A stretch of 43,972 nucleotides of DNA from positions 1 to 43,972 of the forward strand of contig JACKAX010000031.1 in NCBI GenBank assembly GCA_020634875.1, written 5' to 3'. Below, one piece after another: positions 27,177-35,278 of this stretch (the stretch's first letter is position 1; each line of letters begins with the position of its first letter). The position numbers and the translations under genes are program-made. Origin of the DNA: Anaerolineales bacterium (lineage in GTDB: Bacteria; Chloroflexota; Anaerolineae; Anaerolineales; JABWBV01). A model generated the notes under the pieces. It was not told the origin of the DNA. It saw nothing but the letters and a program-made list of their open reading frames with translations, and ran no database searches.

Positions 27177-27952
27177 CGGAATAAATCCGTTTCTTTCGCG
27201 CGGATCAACTCCTTCAATTTCCCATCTCGCAACGGATACGGGAACCCGCGCACATGCACGACCGGGGTGCCTTCCGCTGCCTGCCCCATGACGAGCGAGG
27301 CCGCCGCGGCCAATTCATCTGCCACCCCCACCTGTGTGACTTGCAGAATCCGCCCGGTCAAATCCGGTTGTCCGCGCAAATCCACCACCCCTGGCAGGCC
27401 ACTGATCCCAATCGCCACTCCCACTGTGCCATTGCGCCACGCCCGCCCGTGCGAATCAATGATCATCACCCCGAGGTCGGGCGAGTTGCCAACTCGCACA
27501 CTAAGCATCGCCTCCAACTGCTGCCGTAGCCCCTCCGCCGACGCATCGGGATTTTCGGGCAACAACAACACCCATTCCTCATCCCCCGCCACGTTTGAAT
27601 GATCAATCCCCGCGTTCGCACAGACAAACCCCAATCGGTGTTCGACAATGATCAACCCCGGACGTGTGCGGAGCACCTGTCCATCGCTCTCTTGCAAGAT
27701 CAATTCGATCAGACGCGGGTCTTTTTCAATTTCCGCACCTAATTTTGCGGCCCGAGGCGAGGGTGTCACGGTCGCGAGATTGACCTTCCGCCCCTCAGCT
27801 TTGGAAACAATCTTTTGAGCGAGGACGAAAATATCGCTGGGTTCCAGTTGCAAACCCGCCCGTTGCATCGCCTCCAAAATCAGCGCGGCCAGATCGTCGC
27901 CGGGCTGAATCATGGGGAGGCCGGGAAGAGCGGTGAGGGTTAATGGACGCAT
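27173..27952 (-). CDS. cofE: Coenzyme F420-0:L-glutamate ligase CofE
   Basis: A 259-aa enzyme that adds glutamate to F420-0 using GTP. Typical signs are LPGLPMIQPGDDLAALI at the N terminus, DIFVLAQKIVSKAEGR (about 40-55), ICANAGID-type metal region VCANAGIDHSNVAG near 110-123, LLPENPDASAEGLR, and the IIDSHGRAWRNGTVGVAIGISGLP strand near 164-187. It is a stand-alone ligase without the C-terminal nitroreductase domain found in mycobacterial FbiB; that domain seems to be supplied by the separate gene at 25452-26075. It lies nine bases after npdG and couples by ATGA to the 2H phosphoesterase. Confidence 0.96.
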   Translation of the reverse strand: MRPLTLTALPGLPMIQPGDDLAALILEAMQRAGLQLEPSDIFVLAQKIVSKAEGRKVNLATVTPSPRAAKLGAEIEKDPRLIELILQESDGQVLRTRPGLIIVEHRLGFVCANAGIDHSNVAGDEEWVLLLPENPDASAEGLRQQLEAMLSVRVGNSPDLGVMIIDSHGRAWRNGTVGVAIGISGLPGVVDLRGQPDLTGRILQVTQVGVADELAAAASLVMGQAAEGTPVVHVRGFPYPLRDGKLKELIRAKETDLFR

Positions 27953-27961
27953 GGTGTACTT

Positions 27962-28615
27962 CTACCCAACCCCCGTCACCTTCACACTTGCTGTCTTAAT
28001 CTTATAAAACTTATTCATGCTGATTAATAGTGAAGTCACTCCTTCCACCACGACAGCGTTGTCTAATTTTCCGGCGTAGTAACCGCGCATGTCGGCCCCT
28101 TCGACGAGGGCGATGACCTGTTGGGCCGCATCCACATCGTTAGCGCATACCAACACGTCAAAATCGAGCGGTTGGCCGAGGTTGTGTTTGAGCGCGTGGG
28201 CAGGGACGGTTTGCAGGGCGGCAACGACGCGCACGTCAGGGCCGAGAACCTCTTGGGCGATTTCCCCAGCGGCGGGAGGAGTAGGGGGATGGGGGTCGCG
28301 GAAATCCACGCGGGCGGTGGCGTCTACGAGGATTTTGCCATGCAGGGCGTCGCGCAAGCCTTCGAGCGCGGCTTGATGGGCGGATTGGACCACGGTCAGG
28401 ATCGAAATGTCTGCGAGGCGCGCGGCTTGATCGTTGTCGTAGCCCCGGACAACGTCTTTGCCCAGGATTTGATTGAGTTCGGCGGCGGTGGCTTCGGCTT
28501 TTTCCGCTTGTCGGGAGCCGATGAGGACGGGGTAGCCATTATAGGCCCAGCGCAGGGCAAGGCCGGGGCCTTCTTTGCCTGTGCCGCCCAGGATGGCGAT
28601 AGTGGGTTTGGTCAT
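27962..28615 (-). CDS. npdG: F420:NADP oxidoreductase (NPDG/Fno family)
   Basis: A 217-aa Rossmann protein that exchanges hydride between F420 and NADP. The nucleotide motif is ILGGTGKEGPGLALRWA at 8-24, followed by the NADP-phosphate binding segment GSRQAEKA (about 33-40). DISILTVVQSAHQAALEGL and VVAALQTVPAHALKH match the family. The C-terminal TSLLISMNKFYKIKTASVKVTG is the usual F420-binding end. AGGAG stands five bases before ATG. It is next to cofE and supplies reduced F420 from NADPH, or the reverse, to the LLM and PPOX proteins nearby. Confidence 0.93.
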   Translation of the reverse strand: MTKPTIAILGGTGKEGPGLALRWAYNGYPVLIGSRQAEKAEATAAELNQILGKDVVRGYDNDQAARLADISILTVVQSAHQAALEGLRDALHGKILVDATARVDFRDPHPPTPPAAGEIAQEVLGPDVRVVAALQTVPAHALKHNLGQPLDFDVLVCANDVDAAQQVIALVEGADMRGYYAGKLDNAVVVEGVTSLLISMNKFYKIKTASVKVTGVG

Positions 28616-28644
28616 GGTGTCTCCTGAAATGATTGCTTACCAAA

Positions 28645-29994
28645 TTATGCTTTTGATGCGTACTTTTCATATCGCGCCCATACTTTCGGCGCAAGTTCGC
28701 GGGCTTCGGCGGCGAGGGCGGCTTCATCGAGAGTAAGGAGTTGGCGGTCGCGCATGAGGACTTCTCCCCCACAAATAGTAGTTGTCACCATGCTTTCGTG
28801 GAACCCGAAAATGACGTGCCAGGGCAGGTTGCCGGGGGTAAGGGGCGTGAAGGGGTGGTAATCGACAAAAATCAGGTCTGCGTGGGCACCTTCAGCGAGG
28901 ATGCCTAGCGGGGCGTCGGGGAAGAAACTTCCGGCGAGGGCAGGGTTGTTGCCCACGAGCATGTCAAACAGCACGTTGCCCGGCATCCGGCGGGGGTCGC
29001 GATGATGCAGTTTTTGGATCATGTAGGCGAAACGGGTTTCTTCCCACATGGTGTGCGGGAATCCATCCGTGCCCAGGCAGACGCGCACGCCCGCGCGGAG
29101 CAGCGATTCAACCGGGGTGATGCCTACGCCGTTGTTCATATTCGAGCGGGCCTGGTGCGTGACCCAGGTGTCGGTTTCGGCGATCAAATTGATCTCCACG
29201 GCGTCAACGTGTACGCAGTGGGCGAGGATCGTGCGGGGACCAAGGAGGCCGTGTTTGTGAAGGCGGTCCACCGCGCGCAGGCCGCTTTTTTCCAGGCTGT
29301 CATATTCATCTGATTCGTGTTCGGCAACGTGGACGTGGAAACCCGTCCCTTCCGGGGCGGCGTCGCGGCAGGCGTCGAGCGTGGCATCAGAGAGGGTGAG
29401 GCCCGCGTGGAGGCCGAAGGTGGCGGCGAGTTTCGGGTGGTTTCGTTGGTTGGTTTGTTCGATGAAGCGAACGTTTTCCTCAATCCCGGTGCGGGCGCGT
29501 TCGGGGCCGTCGCGGTCGGTGACTTCGTAGCAGAGGACGGCGCGCAGGCCGGATTGATGAACGGCGTCGGCGATCACGTCCAGGGAACCAGCGATGGCAT
29601 TGGGGGAGGCGTGGTGATCAATGACGGTTGTCGTTCCGTGGCGGATCGCGTCCGCGAGGAGGACTTGGGCGGAAAGGCGGATCGCGTCAGGGTCGAGGGC
29701 TTTATCGAGGGGCCACCAAAGTTTTTGCAGGATTTCGGGGAAATCTTTGGGCGCTGAGCCGGGAATCGCCATGCCGCGCGCGAATGCGCCGTAAAAATGC
29801 GTGTGCGCGCAGACGTTCCCCGGCATCACATATTGCCCGTGTGCGTCGAGAACTTCTGCGTCAGGGTACCAGGCTTGCAGGGCTTTTTCCGGGCCGATGG
29901 CAGCAATTTTACCGTTTTCGAGGTAGATGGCCTGATTTTCGAAGATGCGATTTTCGGGGTCGAGGGTGAGGAGGGTGGCGTTGGTGATGAGCAT
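28645..29994 (-). CDS. ssnA: SsnA-like aminohydrolase (amidohydrolase superfamily)
   Basis: A 449-aa metal-dependent deaminase or hydrolase. Metal and active-site motifs are visible: CAHTHFYGAFARGM (about 62-75), ATFGLHAG near 191-198, FHVHVAEHESDE near 218-229, and LGTDGF near 308-313. The details MPGNVCAHTHFY, LWWPLDKAL, VIDHHASPNAIAGSL and ARSNMNN match the SsnA family as I remember it, not the general chlorohydrolases. SsnA genes usually accompany XdhD and YgfM in the selenium-linked molybdenum hydroxylase set. The gene begins three bases after the DUF1385 stop and is followed after 29 bp by npdG, so it may share a transcript with F420 genes. The true substrate is unknown. Confidence 0.87.
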   Translation of the reverse strand: MLITNATLLTLDPENRIFENQAIYLENGKIAAIGPEKALQAWYPDAEVLDAHGQYVMPGNVCAHTHFYGAFARGMAIPGSAPKDFPEILQKLWWPLDKALDPDAIRLSAQVLLADAIRHGTTTVIDHHASPNAIAGSLDVIADAVHQSGLRAVLCYEVTDRDGPERARTGIEENVRFIEQTNQRNHPKLAATFGLHAGLTLSDATLDACRDAAPEGTGFHVHVAEHESDEYDSLEKSGLRAVDRLHKHGLLGPRTILAHCVHVDAVEINLIAETDTWVTHQARSNMNNGVGITPVESLLRAGVRVCLGTDGFPHTMWEETRFAYMIQKLHHRDPRRMPGNVLFDMLVGNNPALAGSFFPDAPLGILAEGAHADLIFVDYHPFTPLTPGNLPWHVIFGFHESMVTTTICGGEVLMRDRQLLTLDEAALAAEARELAPKVWARYEKYASKA

Positions 29995-29997
29995 TTT

Positions 29998-30957
29998 TTA
30001 CACGACTAGCCTTTCTTCCTCCGCGCGCATCGCGTTGAAAGAGGCAATCGCCACTTCTAACATCTCGCGGCTTGGTTCACGGGTGGTGAGGTGTTGGAGG
30101 GCGAGGTTGGGTTTGATGAGCCAACGGACGAAGGGGGAATCAAGATGGGTGGCGGTCCAGCGGATGTATTCGTAGGCGAGGGAGGCGAGGACGGGGATCA
30201 GCAAAATGCGGGAGACGATGCGCCAGATGAGCGGCATCGGGCCGAGCAGGGTGAAGAGTAAAACCGAGAGCAAGACCAGCGTGAGCAGGAACGCTGTCCC
30301 GCAGCGGGGGTGTTCTAGCGAGTGGCGGGCGACGTTTTCGGGGGTGAGTTCATCGCCCGCTTCAAAGGCATTGATGGTTTTGTGTTCCGCACCGTGATAG
30401 CCGAAGACGCGTTTGATGTCTTCCAGTTGCCCGATGGCCCAAATGTATCCGACTAACAGGGCCAGTCGCACGCCGCCTTCGATCAGGTTGCCCGTCCAGG
30501 CGATCATGGGGGAAACGGCTTTTACGGCGGTTGTGACGGTTGTGACATCGGTTGGGGTGACAGGGGATACGTTCGGGGTGGCAAAATGCTCGAACAGCCA
30601 GCCCGCTCCCGCGGGGAGCAGAAAGAACAGCCCCACGCCAAAGGCCAGGGAAATGAACAGGGTCAGGTATAGTGCGGGGCCTTCGAGTTTTTCATCTTCA
30701 CCGGTTTGCACGTTGGCGGAGATGGTGAGGGCGCGGGTGCCCAGGCCGAGGGCATCCCACAGCATGACCAAGCCGCGCAGGAAGGGGATTTTGGCGATGG
30801 GGCTTTTGTAAATACCGCCAAGTTTTTCGGTGTGCAGGACGATGTTTTGGTTGGGATCGCGCATGGCAATGGCGACCGCGCGGGCACCGCGCATCATCAC
30901 GCCTTCGATGACGGCTTGTCCGCCGTAGGTGGGGAGGGAGGTGGGGGAGGAGGGCAT
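29998..30957 (-). CDS. DUF1385 membrane protein (YqhQ-like)
   Basis: A 319-aa integral membrane protein of the DUF1385 family, whose biochemical role is unknown. Family marks are YGGQAVIEGVMMRG at 11-24, FLRGLVMLWDALG, GYHGAEHKTINAFEAGDELTPENV near 192-215, and HPRCGTAFLL. Four or five hydrophobic helices are visible at about 91-115, 146-175, 219-246 and 248-265. The conserved HGAEHK and HPRCG hint at metal or redox chemistry at the membrane face, though this is only inference. It precedes the SsnA-like gene with a three-base gap. There is no ribosome binding site before the ATG at 30957. Confidence 0.88.
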   Translation of the reverse strand: MPSSPTSLPTYGGQAVIEGVMMRGARAVAIAMRDPNQNIVLHTEKLGGIYKSPIAKIPFLRGLVMLWDALGLGTRALTISANVQTGEDEKLEGPALYLTLFISLAFGVGLFFLLPAGAGWLFEHFATPNVSPVTPTDVTTVTTAVKAVSPMIAWTGNLIEGGVRLALLVGYIWAIGQLEDIKRVFGYHGAEHKTINAFEAGDELTPENVARHSLEHPRCGTAFLLTLVLLSVLLFTLLGPMPLIWRIVSRILLIPVLASLAYEYIRWTATHLDSPFVRWLIKPNLALQHLTTREPSREMLEVAIASFNAMRAEEERLVV

Positions 30958-31000
30958 GGGGGGGGAAGAGGGAAGTAGGAATCAGGAAGTCGGAATGGGG

Positions 31001-31042
31001 AATAAGTGATAAGTGAAGAATATTCGTCACTTATCACTTATT
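31001..31042. repeat. 42-bp near-perfect palindrome AATAAGTGATAAGTGA
   Basis: A perfect 16-bp arm AATAAGTGATAAGTGA (31001-31016) and its complement (31027-31042) enclose AGAATATTCG, itself a palindrome around GAATATTC. Only one position pair breaks full symmetry. It lies between the M20 peptidase and DUF1385 genes. Related words occur at 25330-25355. Confidence 0.92.
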
Positions 31043-31051
31043 ACTTCATCA

Positions 31052-32431
31052 CTACCCGAGGGCATAGAAAAAGTGAATTAAGCTATCAATCAGCTTGTGG
31101 TAGGAAGGGAGATGCAGTTTTTCGTCGGGGCCGTGCTGGTTGTCGTCGGGGAGGCCGACGCCGATATTGATGGAGCCAAGGCCTAACAACGATTGGAGGG
31201 CGGTCACGACCGGGACGCTGCCCCCCTCGCGACGGAAGATCGGGCGCACACCCCACACGGTTTCCTGGGCTTGCATCATCGCCTGCACCCAGCGCGAGTT
31301 CCGATCCGAGATGGAGGCGTTGCTGGGGATACTCATTTCTTCGAGTTCCCAACGGACGGTCGCGGGGGCGTGGGCGTTGAGGTAGGCTTCCATTTGCCCT
31401 TTGATTTCGGTGGATTCCTGGTCGGGGACGAGGCGGGTAGAGATTTTCGCCATGGCGTAGGCGGGGAGAACGGTTTTCGCACCCGCGCCGGTGAACCCAG
31501 AATACAGGCCGTTCACTTCCAGCGTGGGGCGGGCACCCAGGCGTTCAACGGGGGTGAAGGCGGGTTCGCCCCAAAGGTGGGAAACGCCCGTACGGGTTTT
31601 GAGGGTGTCTTCCGTGAGGGGGAGGCGGGCGAGTTCGGCGCGTTCTTCGTCGTCGAGGGCGCGGACTTTGTCGTAGAAGCCGGGGAGGGTGACTTTGCCG
31701 TTGGCGTCGTGCATCCCGGCGATGAGTTCGGCGAGAACCTGGGCGGGGTTGTGGATGACGCCGCCATAAATGCCGGAATGCAAGTCTTGTTTGGGGCCGT
31801 AGATGCGGAGTTCAAAATAGGCCAACCCGCGCAGGGCGTAGACAATGGTCGGTTGGATGGGGGAGAGCATCCCGGTGTCGGGGTTTATGCAAAAGTCGGC
31901 AGCGAGGAGGTCGCGGTGGTTAGCGATGAAGGCGGGGAGGTGTTTGGAGCCGATTTCTTCTTCGCCTTCGATCATAAATTTGAAGTTGATCGGGAGGCTG
32001 CCGCCGGATTTCAGGATCGATTCGAGGGCGAATAACGTCCCGGCGACCTGACCTTTCATATCGCTGGCCCCGCGCCCGATCATGTTCTCGCCCCGGATGG
32101 TGGGGCTGAACGGGTCGCTGTGCCATTTGTCGAGGGGTTCGGCGGGCTGGACATCGTAGTGGCCGTAGATGAGGGCAGTGGGGGCGTCCGGGCCGGCTTC
32201 CAGGTATTCGGCGTAAATGATCGGGTGGGTGTCGGGCGGGAAAAGTTGGATGTTTTTCATGCCCAGCTTTTGCAGGGCTTCGAGGACCCATTCGCCCGCA
32301 CGGCGGACTTCGCCAAAACGTTCGGGGTCGGTGGACACGGAGGGGATGGAGACAAATTCGCCCAGTTGATCCACGAAACGGGAGGCGTGGGTATGGGCAA
32401 AGTCAAGGGCATTTTCAAGGGGTGTGGACAT
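31052..32431 (-). CDS. M20 family dipeptidase/metallopeptidase
   Basis: A 459-aa di-zinc peptidase. The first metal motif is YGHYDVQP at about 88-95. The bridging aspartate is in GRGASDMKG near 118-126, the catalytic glutamate pair in EGEEEIGS near 154-161, and another ligand in NPDTG near 187-191. The lid domain (about 210-345) contains LRIYGPKQDLHSGIYGGVIHNP with the transition-state histidine. DDNQHGPDEKLHLPSYHK near the C terminus supplies the last ligand. The pattern matches the carnosinase/CNDP-like dipeptidases. It has no signal peptide, so it is cytoplasmic. Together with the M16C peptidase and arginase it fits peptide and amino-acid scavenging. Confidence 0.94.
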   Translation of the reverse strand: MSTPLENALDFAHTHASRFVDQLGEFVSIPSVSTDPERFGEVRRAGEWVLEALQKLGMKNIQLFPPDTHPIIYAEYLEAGPDAPTALIYGHYDVQPAEPLDKWHSDPFSPTIRGENMIGRGASDMKGQVAGTLFALESILKSGGSLPINFKFMIEGEEEIGSKHLPAFIANHRDLLAADFCINPDTGMLSPIQPTIVYALRGLAYFELRIYGPKQDLHSGIYGGVIHNPAQVLAELIAGMHDANGKVTLPGFYDKVRALDDEERAELARLPLTEDTLKTRTGVSHLWGEPAFTPVERLGARPTLEVNGLYSGFTGAGAKTVLPAYAMAKISTRLVPDQESTEIKGQMEAYLNAHAPATVRWELEEMSIPSNASISDRNSRWVQAMMQAQETVWGVRPIFRREGGSVPVVTALQSLLGLGSINIGVGLPDDNQHGPDEKLHLPSYHKLIDSLIHFFYALG

Positions 32432-32517
32432 AGGAGGTTAATTCCTTATTAGGTAACTAGGGAGTAATGGTTGGATTTTACCCCAAGTTTCCTGGATAGG
32501 CGCATTTCGCATGATGC

Positions 32518-33213
32518 TTATGGGCACAATACAAACGCCATATAGACGTTTGAGAGTTTTGCGGGGCCAAGCACGGGTAAGAATTGAGGCGCTCGTGCTG
32601 AACCGTAGGCGACGCTCCCGGCCATGTTAGTGGGAATGGTGAGACGATTTGCGGAGGCATCGTAAAACAGCCATCCATTTGCATCGGTTTGATAAATCCA
32701 TGTCCCGGAGGTACCGCCAAACAACTTCCCTGCTTGTTGGGGCGTGGTGGGACAACTTGCTTCCTTTCCCGCTTCGTCGTATTCGGAGAAAGGTTCGGGA
32801 ATATCATCATTGATAGGGGGAACGTTTTGTTTGTCGAGAATGGCTTGCACCAGGCCATTAAGCAGGGAATCAGTGGTTTGGGAGGCCGTGGTAGGCACAG
32901 GGGTGGGAACCGAGGCAGACCGATTTTTTTGCGGCCAGTTCATCCACAAATAGACGGCCACCAGAATAACGATGAAGCTTGCTAATACAATGACCCAGCC
33001 TAGATAGCCTTGTTCCTTCTCTTCGGTTTGTTTTTCTTGTTGAATGGCCTGCCGAGCAGCTTGGATTTGTTCGGGAAACGCGCCTGCCTGGGTCAGAATT
33101 AATTCAGCGACTTTCGGCTGGTTCCCTAACTCGATCAACCCCTTGAGTCGCCTCAGTACTTCTTGATCGGTCAAAAGAGCTGGGGATTGTATGGGCGGAA
33201 TTTCATCTGTCAT
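32518..33213 (-). CDS. Single-pass membrane protein of unknown function
   Basis: A 231-aa protein I do not recognise. Residues 1-66 are a cytoplasmic helical part (TDQEVLRRLKGLIELGNQPKV, QAARQAIQQEKQTEEKE). One transmembrane helix spans about 70-92. A linker rich in threonine, proline and serine follows (about 97-115), then an extracytoplasmic domain with a CPTTPQQAGKLFGG segment, a WIYQTDANGWLFYD strand pair and a final cysteine; the two cysteines could pair. TAGGAGGCAAT before ATG is a strong ribosome binding site. It lies 86 bp upstream of the M20 peptidase on the same strand. The C-terminal domain would face the outside and may bind a ligand or peptidoglycan. Confidence 0.75.
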   Translation of the reverse strand: MTDEIPPIQSPALLTDQEVLRRLKGLIELGNQPKVAELILTQAGAFPEQIQAARQAIQQEKQTEEKEQGYLGWVIVLASFIVILVAVYLWMNWPQKNRSASVPTPVPTTASQTTDSLLNGLVQAILDKQNVPPINDDIPEPFSEYDEAGKEASCPTTPQQAGKLFGGTSGTWIYQTDANGWLFYDASANRLTIPTNMAGSVAYGSARAPQFLPVLGPAKLSNVYMAFVLCP

Positions 33214-33268
33214 ATTGCCTCCTATAAGGAATTGGATTGGATGAAATTTTACTTCAAAATAGACTTTT

Positions 33269-34417
33269 TCAATATCGTTTGCGCCGCCGCGCGCTTCTTC
33301 TTCCCCAGATAAATCCCAATAACCCTGCCCCCAACGCGACCACTGCCCATTGCCGCGTACTTGCCTCGATTGGGGCCATGTGATCGCCCCAGGTACGGCG
33401 CAACCCTTGCCGGTAAGTAGGGATGGTCAACCAGGGAAGCAAATAATCCGAAGTGGCATACACCATCGGCGGTAATTGGGACGTAGGCTGATCCCGGCTT
33501 GGGACGGGACGCTGATCCCGAACGGTCACTTCCGCCAGCGTGAACGTGTCCCCAGACCCCTCGGACACGGACGCCAGCACCTTTCCGTTCGCATCCACCA
33601 CCTTGCACCCCGGCACGATGTCGCACACCATTTCGACTTGATCCGCTACCGGCACATATTTTGCCAACCATGGTGCAAGCGGTACCATCGCGGCCAGCGA
33701 TGCCTTCGCCTGTGGAAGCCGCGTCGTCACGCGCCCCGCGCCGACCGTCGCCACCATCGGCACGCCCAACCACGCGGTTTGCTCATTCACCATCTCGCCA
33801 AAGAGCCGTTTTCCGGCATCCTGCATCCCCTGGACCAACGGCCCCATGTCTGCAAAAGTCGCCGTTTTGCCATCGGGAAAACGATAGGTTGGGTTACTCA
33901 CATCGGGCGGGCAACTGCTGACGAGCATGAAATCTACTTGCCCGGCGTAGCGCCACCAAAGATCGAGGTGGGCGGTATCCCAACAGACCAGCATCCCGAT
34001 CCTGCCCAAGTCGGTTTCGGCAACCGTGACATCCCGCCCATTGCGGAAGTAGCCGCGCTCCCAGCCCCAGGGGTAGACTTTGTTGTACCGCCACATCCGC
34101 CCGTCGGGGGCAAAGAGCAGGAGTGCGTTATACACTTCATCCACGTCCAACAACATCAGCGAACCGGCAAGGTGTAGGTTGAGGCGTGCAGCGGTTTCTC
34201 GCATCCAGATGACGGTGGGGCCGTCCATGCGTTCGGTGCGGGTGTAGTTGCTGTCATCGTAGATGTAGCCGGTGTTGAACAGTTCAGGGAGGACGGCGAG
34301 GTGCGCGCCCTGGGCGGCGGCCTGTTCGACCTGGGTTTGCGCGCGGGCAAGGCGGTCCGCGGTAGGGGCCGGGGTCGCGTCGAGTTGGATGGCGGCGAGG
34401 GTAAGGTTACGCGGCAT
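33269..34417 (-). CDS. Carbon-nitrogen hydrolase (nitrilase superfamily) with C-terminal membrane anchor
   Basis: A 382-aa protein. The ATG at 34417 is used because AGGA lies eight bases upstream; the ATG at 34426 has no such site. The nitrilase triad is visible: Glu in LPELFNTGY (about 43-51), Lys in YNKVYPWGWERG (about 111-122) and Cys in LVCWDTAH (about 142-149). After the hydrolase domain (to about 290) comes a linker and a hydrophobic helix near 355-372, followed by WGRRSARRRKRY, a typical tail anchor. The family cleaves amides or nitriles; membrane-bound members are less common. It overlaps the DUF1361 gene by 11 bp. The substrate is unknown. Confidence 0.88.
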   Translation of the reverse strand: MPRNLTLAAIQLDATPAPTADRLARAQTQVEQAAAQGAHLAVLPELFNTGYIYDDSNYTRTERMDGPTVIWMRETAARLNLHLAGSLMLLDVDEVYNALLLFAPDGRMWRYNKVYPWGWERGYFRNGRDVTVAETDLGRIGMLVCWDTAHLDLWWRYAGQVDFMLVSSCPPDVSNPTYRFPDGKTATFADMGPLVQGMQDAGKRLFGEMVNEQTAWLGVPMVATVGAGRVTTRLPQAKASLAAMVPLAPWLAKYVPVADQVEMVCDIVPGCKVVDANGKVLASVSEGSGDTFTLAEVTVRDQRPVPSRDQPTSQLPPMVYATSDYLLPWLTIPTYRQGLRRTWGDHMAPIEASTRQWAVVALGAGLLGFIWGRRSARRRKRY

Positions 34418-35105
34418 GGTTTTCATCCTTGAGGGGGCGGAGCCAGTTGAAGGTCAGATAAAAAACGAACAAAATCGCCGCGAACATCACGGAGAAGGCA
34501 ATGGTCTCTTTGTTGCTGAACGGGTGGCGGATGGGATGGTAAATGTCGCGGAGGATTTGAATAGGGTTGGTCAAAATGTCCCAACTATTCCAACGCAGAT
34601 ACCGACCCAGGTAGATGCCGAAACTGGTCAACCCCATGGTGCCAAGCACAAAGAGCCAGCTCAAAAATTTTCCGACAAAAGCCCCAACGATTTTTTGCAT
34701 GGAACGCAACGAGGCAATTCCAAGAAAACAGCCGGTTAAGGCAAACGTGAGCAACAGCCCAATGTCATACCAGATCGGAAGTGAGCGTTGGCGCAGGTGC
34801 ATCAAGTCGGTGAGGATATACGGTGCGTTGGGGAAGAATAGCAGCCACATCGCTCCCGGGGGGATGACGGCCCACCACCAGCGTGGTTGCCAATGGTGGA
34901 TTACCAGTGCAGCTAGGCTGAATAAGTAGGGAAGCCAGGCTAGAAACAAGTTCCAGATCAAAAATGTAAAGGTAGCTTGATCGCTCCAGATTACCCGGCC
35001 TATAAAAAAGCCGAGGGAAAGAATCGTGGATAACACAAGGGGGTAAAACAAATTTTCGCTCAAAAAGCGATGGAGTTTCAGGGTTTTGGTGAGGAGGGTG
35101 TTCAT
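34407..35105 (-). CDS. DUF1361 integral membrane protein
   Basis: A 232-aa protein with six or so hydrophobic segments (about 17-40, 48-72, 79-93, 112-130, 142-163, 199-222). It has the family pattern FLIWNLFLAWLPYLFSL, LLFFPNAPYILTDLMHL, PIWYDIGLLL and LGRYLRWNSWDILTNP. The function of DUF1361 is not known. The start at 35105 has AAGGAG six bases upstream, while the ATG at 35132 has none. It is the first gene of a pair with the nitrilase-like protein, which overlaps its end. Confidence 0.87.
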   Translation of the reverse strand: MNTLLTKTLKLHRFLSENLFYPLVLSTILSLGFFIGRVIWSDQATFTFLIWNLFLAWLPYLFSLAALVIHHWQPRWWWAVIPPGAMWLLFFPNAPYILTDLMHLRQRSLPIWYDIGLLLTFALTGCFLGIASLRSMQKIVGAFVGKFLSWLFVLGTMGLTSFGIYLGRYLRWNSWDILTNPIQILRDIYHPIRHPFSNKETIAFSVMFAAILFVFYLTFNWLRPLKDENHAA

Positions 35106-35278
35106 AGAGGACTCCTTTATTACGTGCTGCATATTGCGTATTCCGTAGGCGGCTTGATCTTACGAAATACACAATAGCTTTTTCTGAATAACTTAATCAT
35201 GCAGATCCTAAAACATCTGCCACGGTTGAGCTATGACAAAAAATGCTCAAAATCTGCTGAATTTTGGGAGGACTTTGG
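35106..35278. other. Gap between DUF1361 and RDD genes
   Basis: It contains an imperfect inverted repeat of word type: ATTGCGTATTCCGTAGG (about 35133-35149) against CTTACGAAATACACAAT (about 35159-35175). No gene or clear terminator is seen in the remaining AT-rich part. Confidence 0.45.

Noticed and set aside
33249..33773. A 174-codon minus-strand frame in the nitrilase-like gene
   Set aside because: It overlaps in another frame a gene with the full Glu-Lys-Cys triad and has GR-rich shadow composition.
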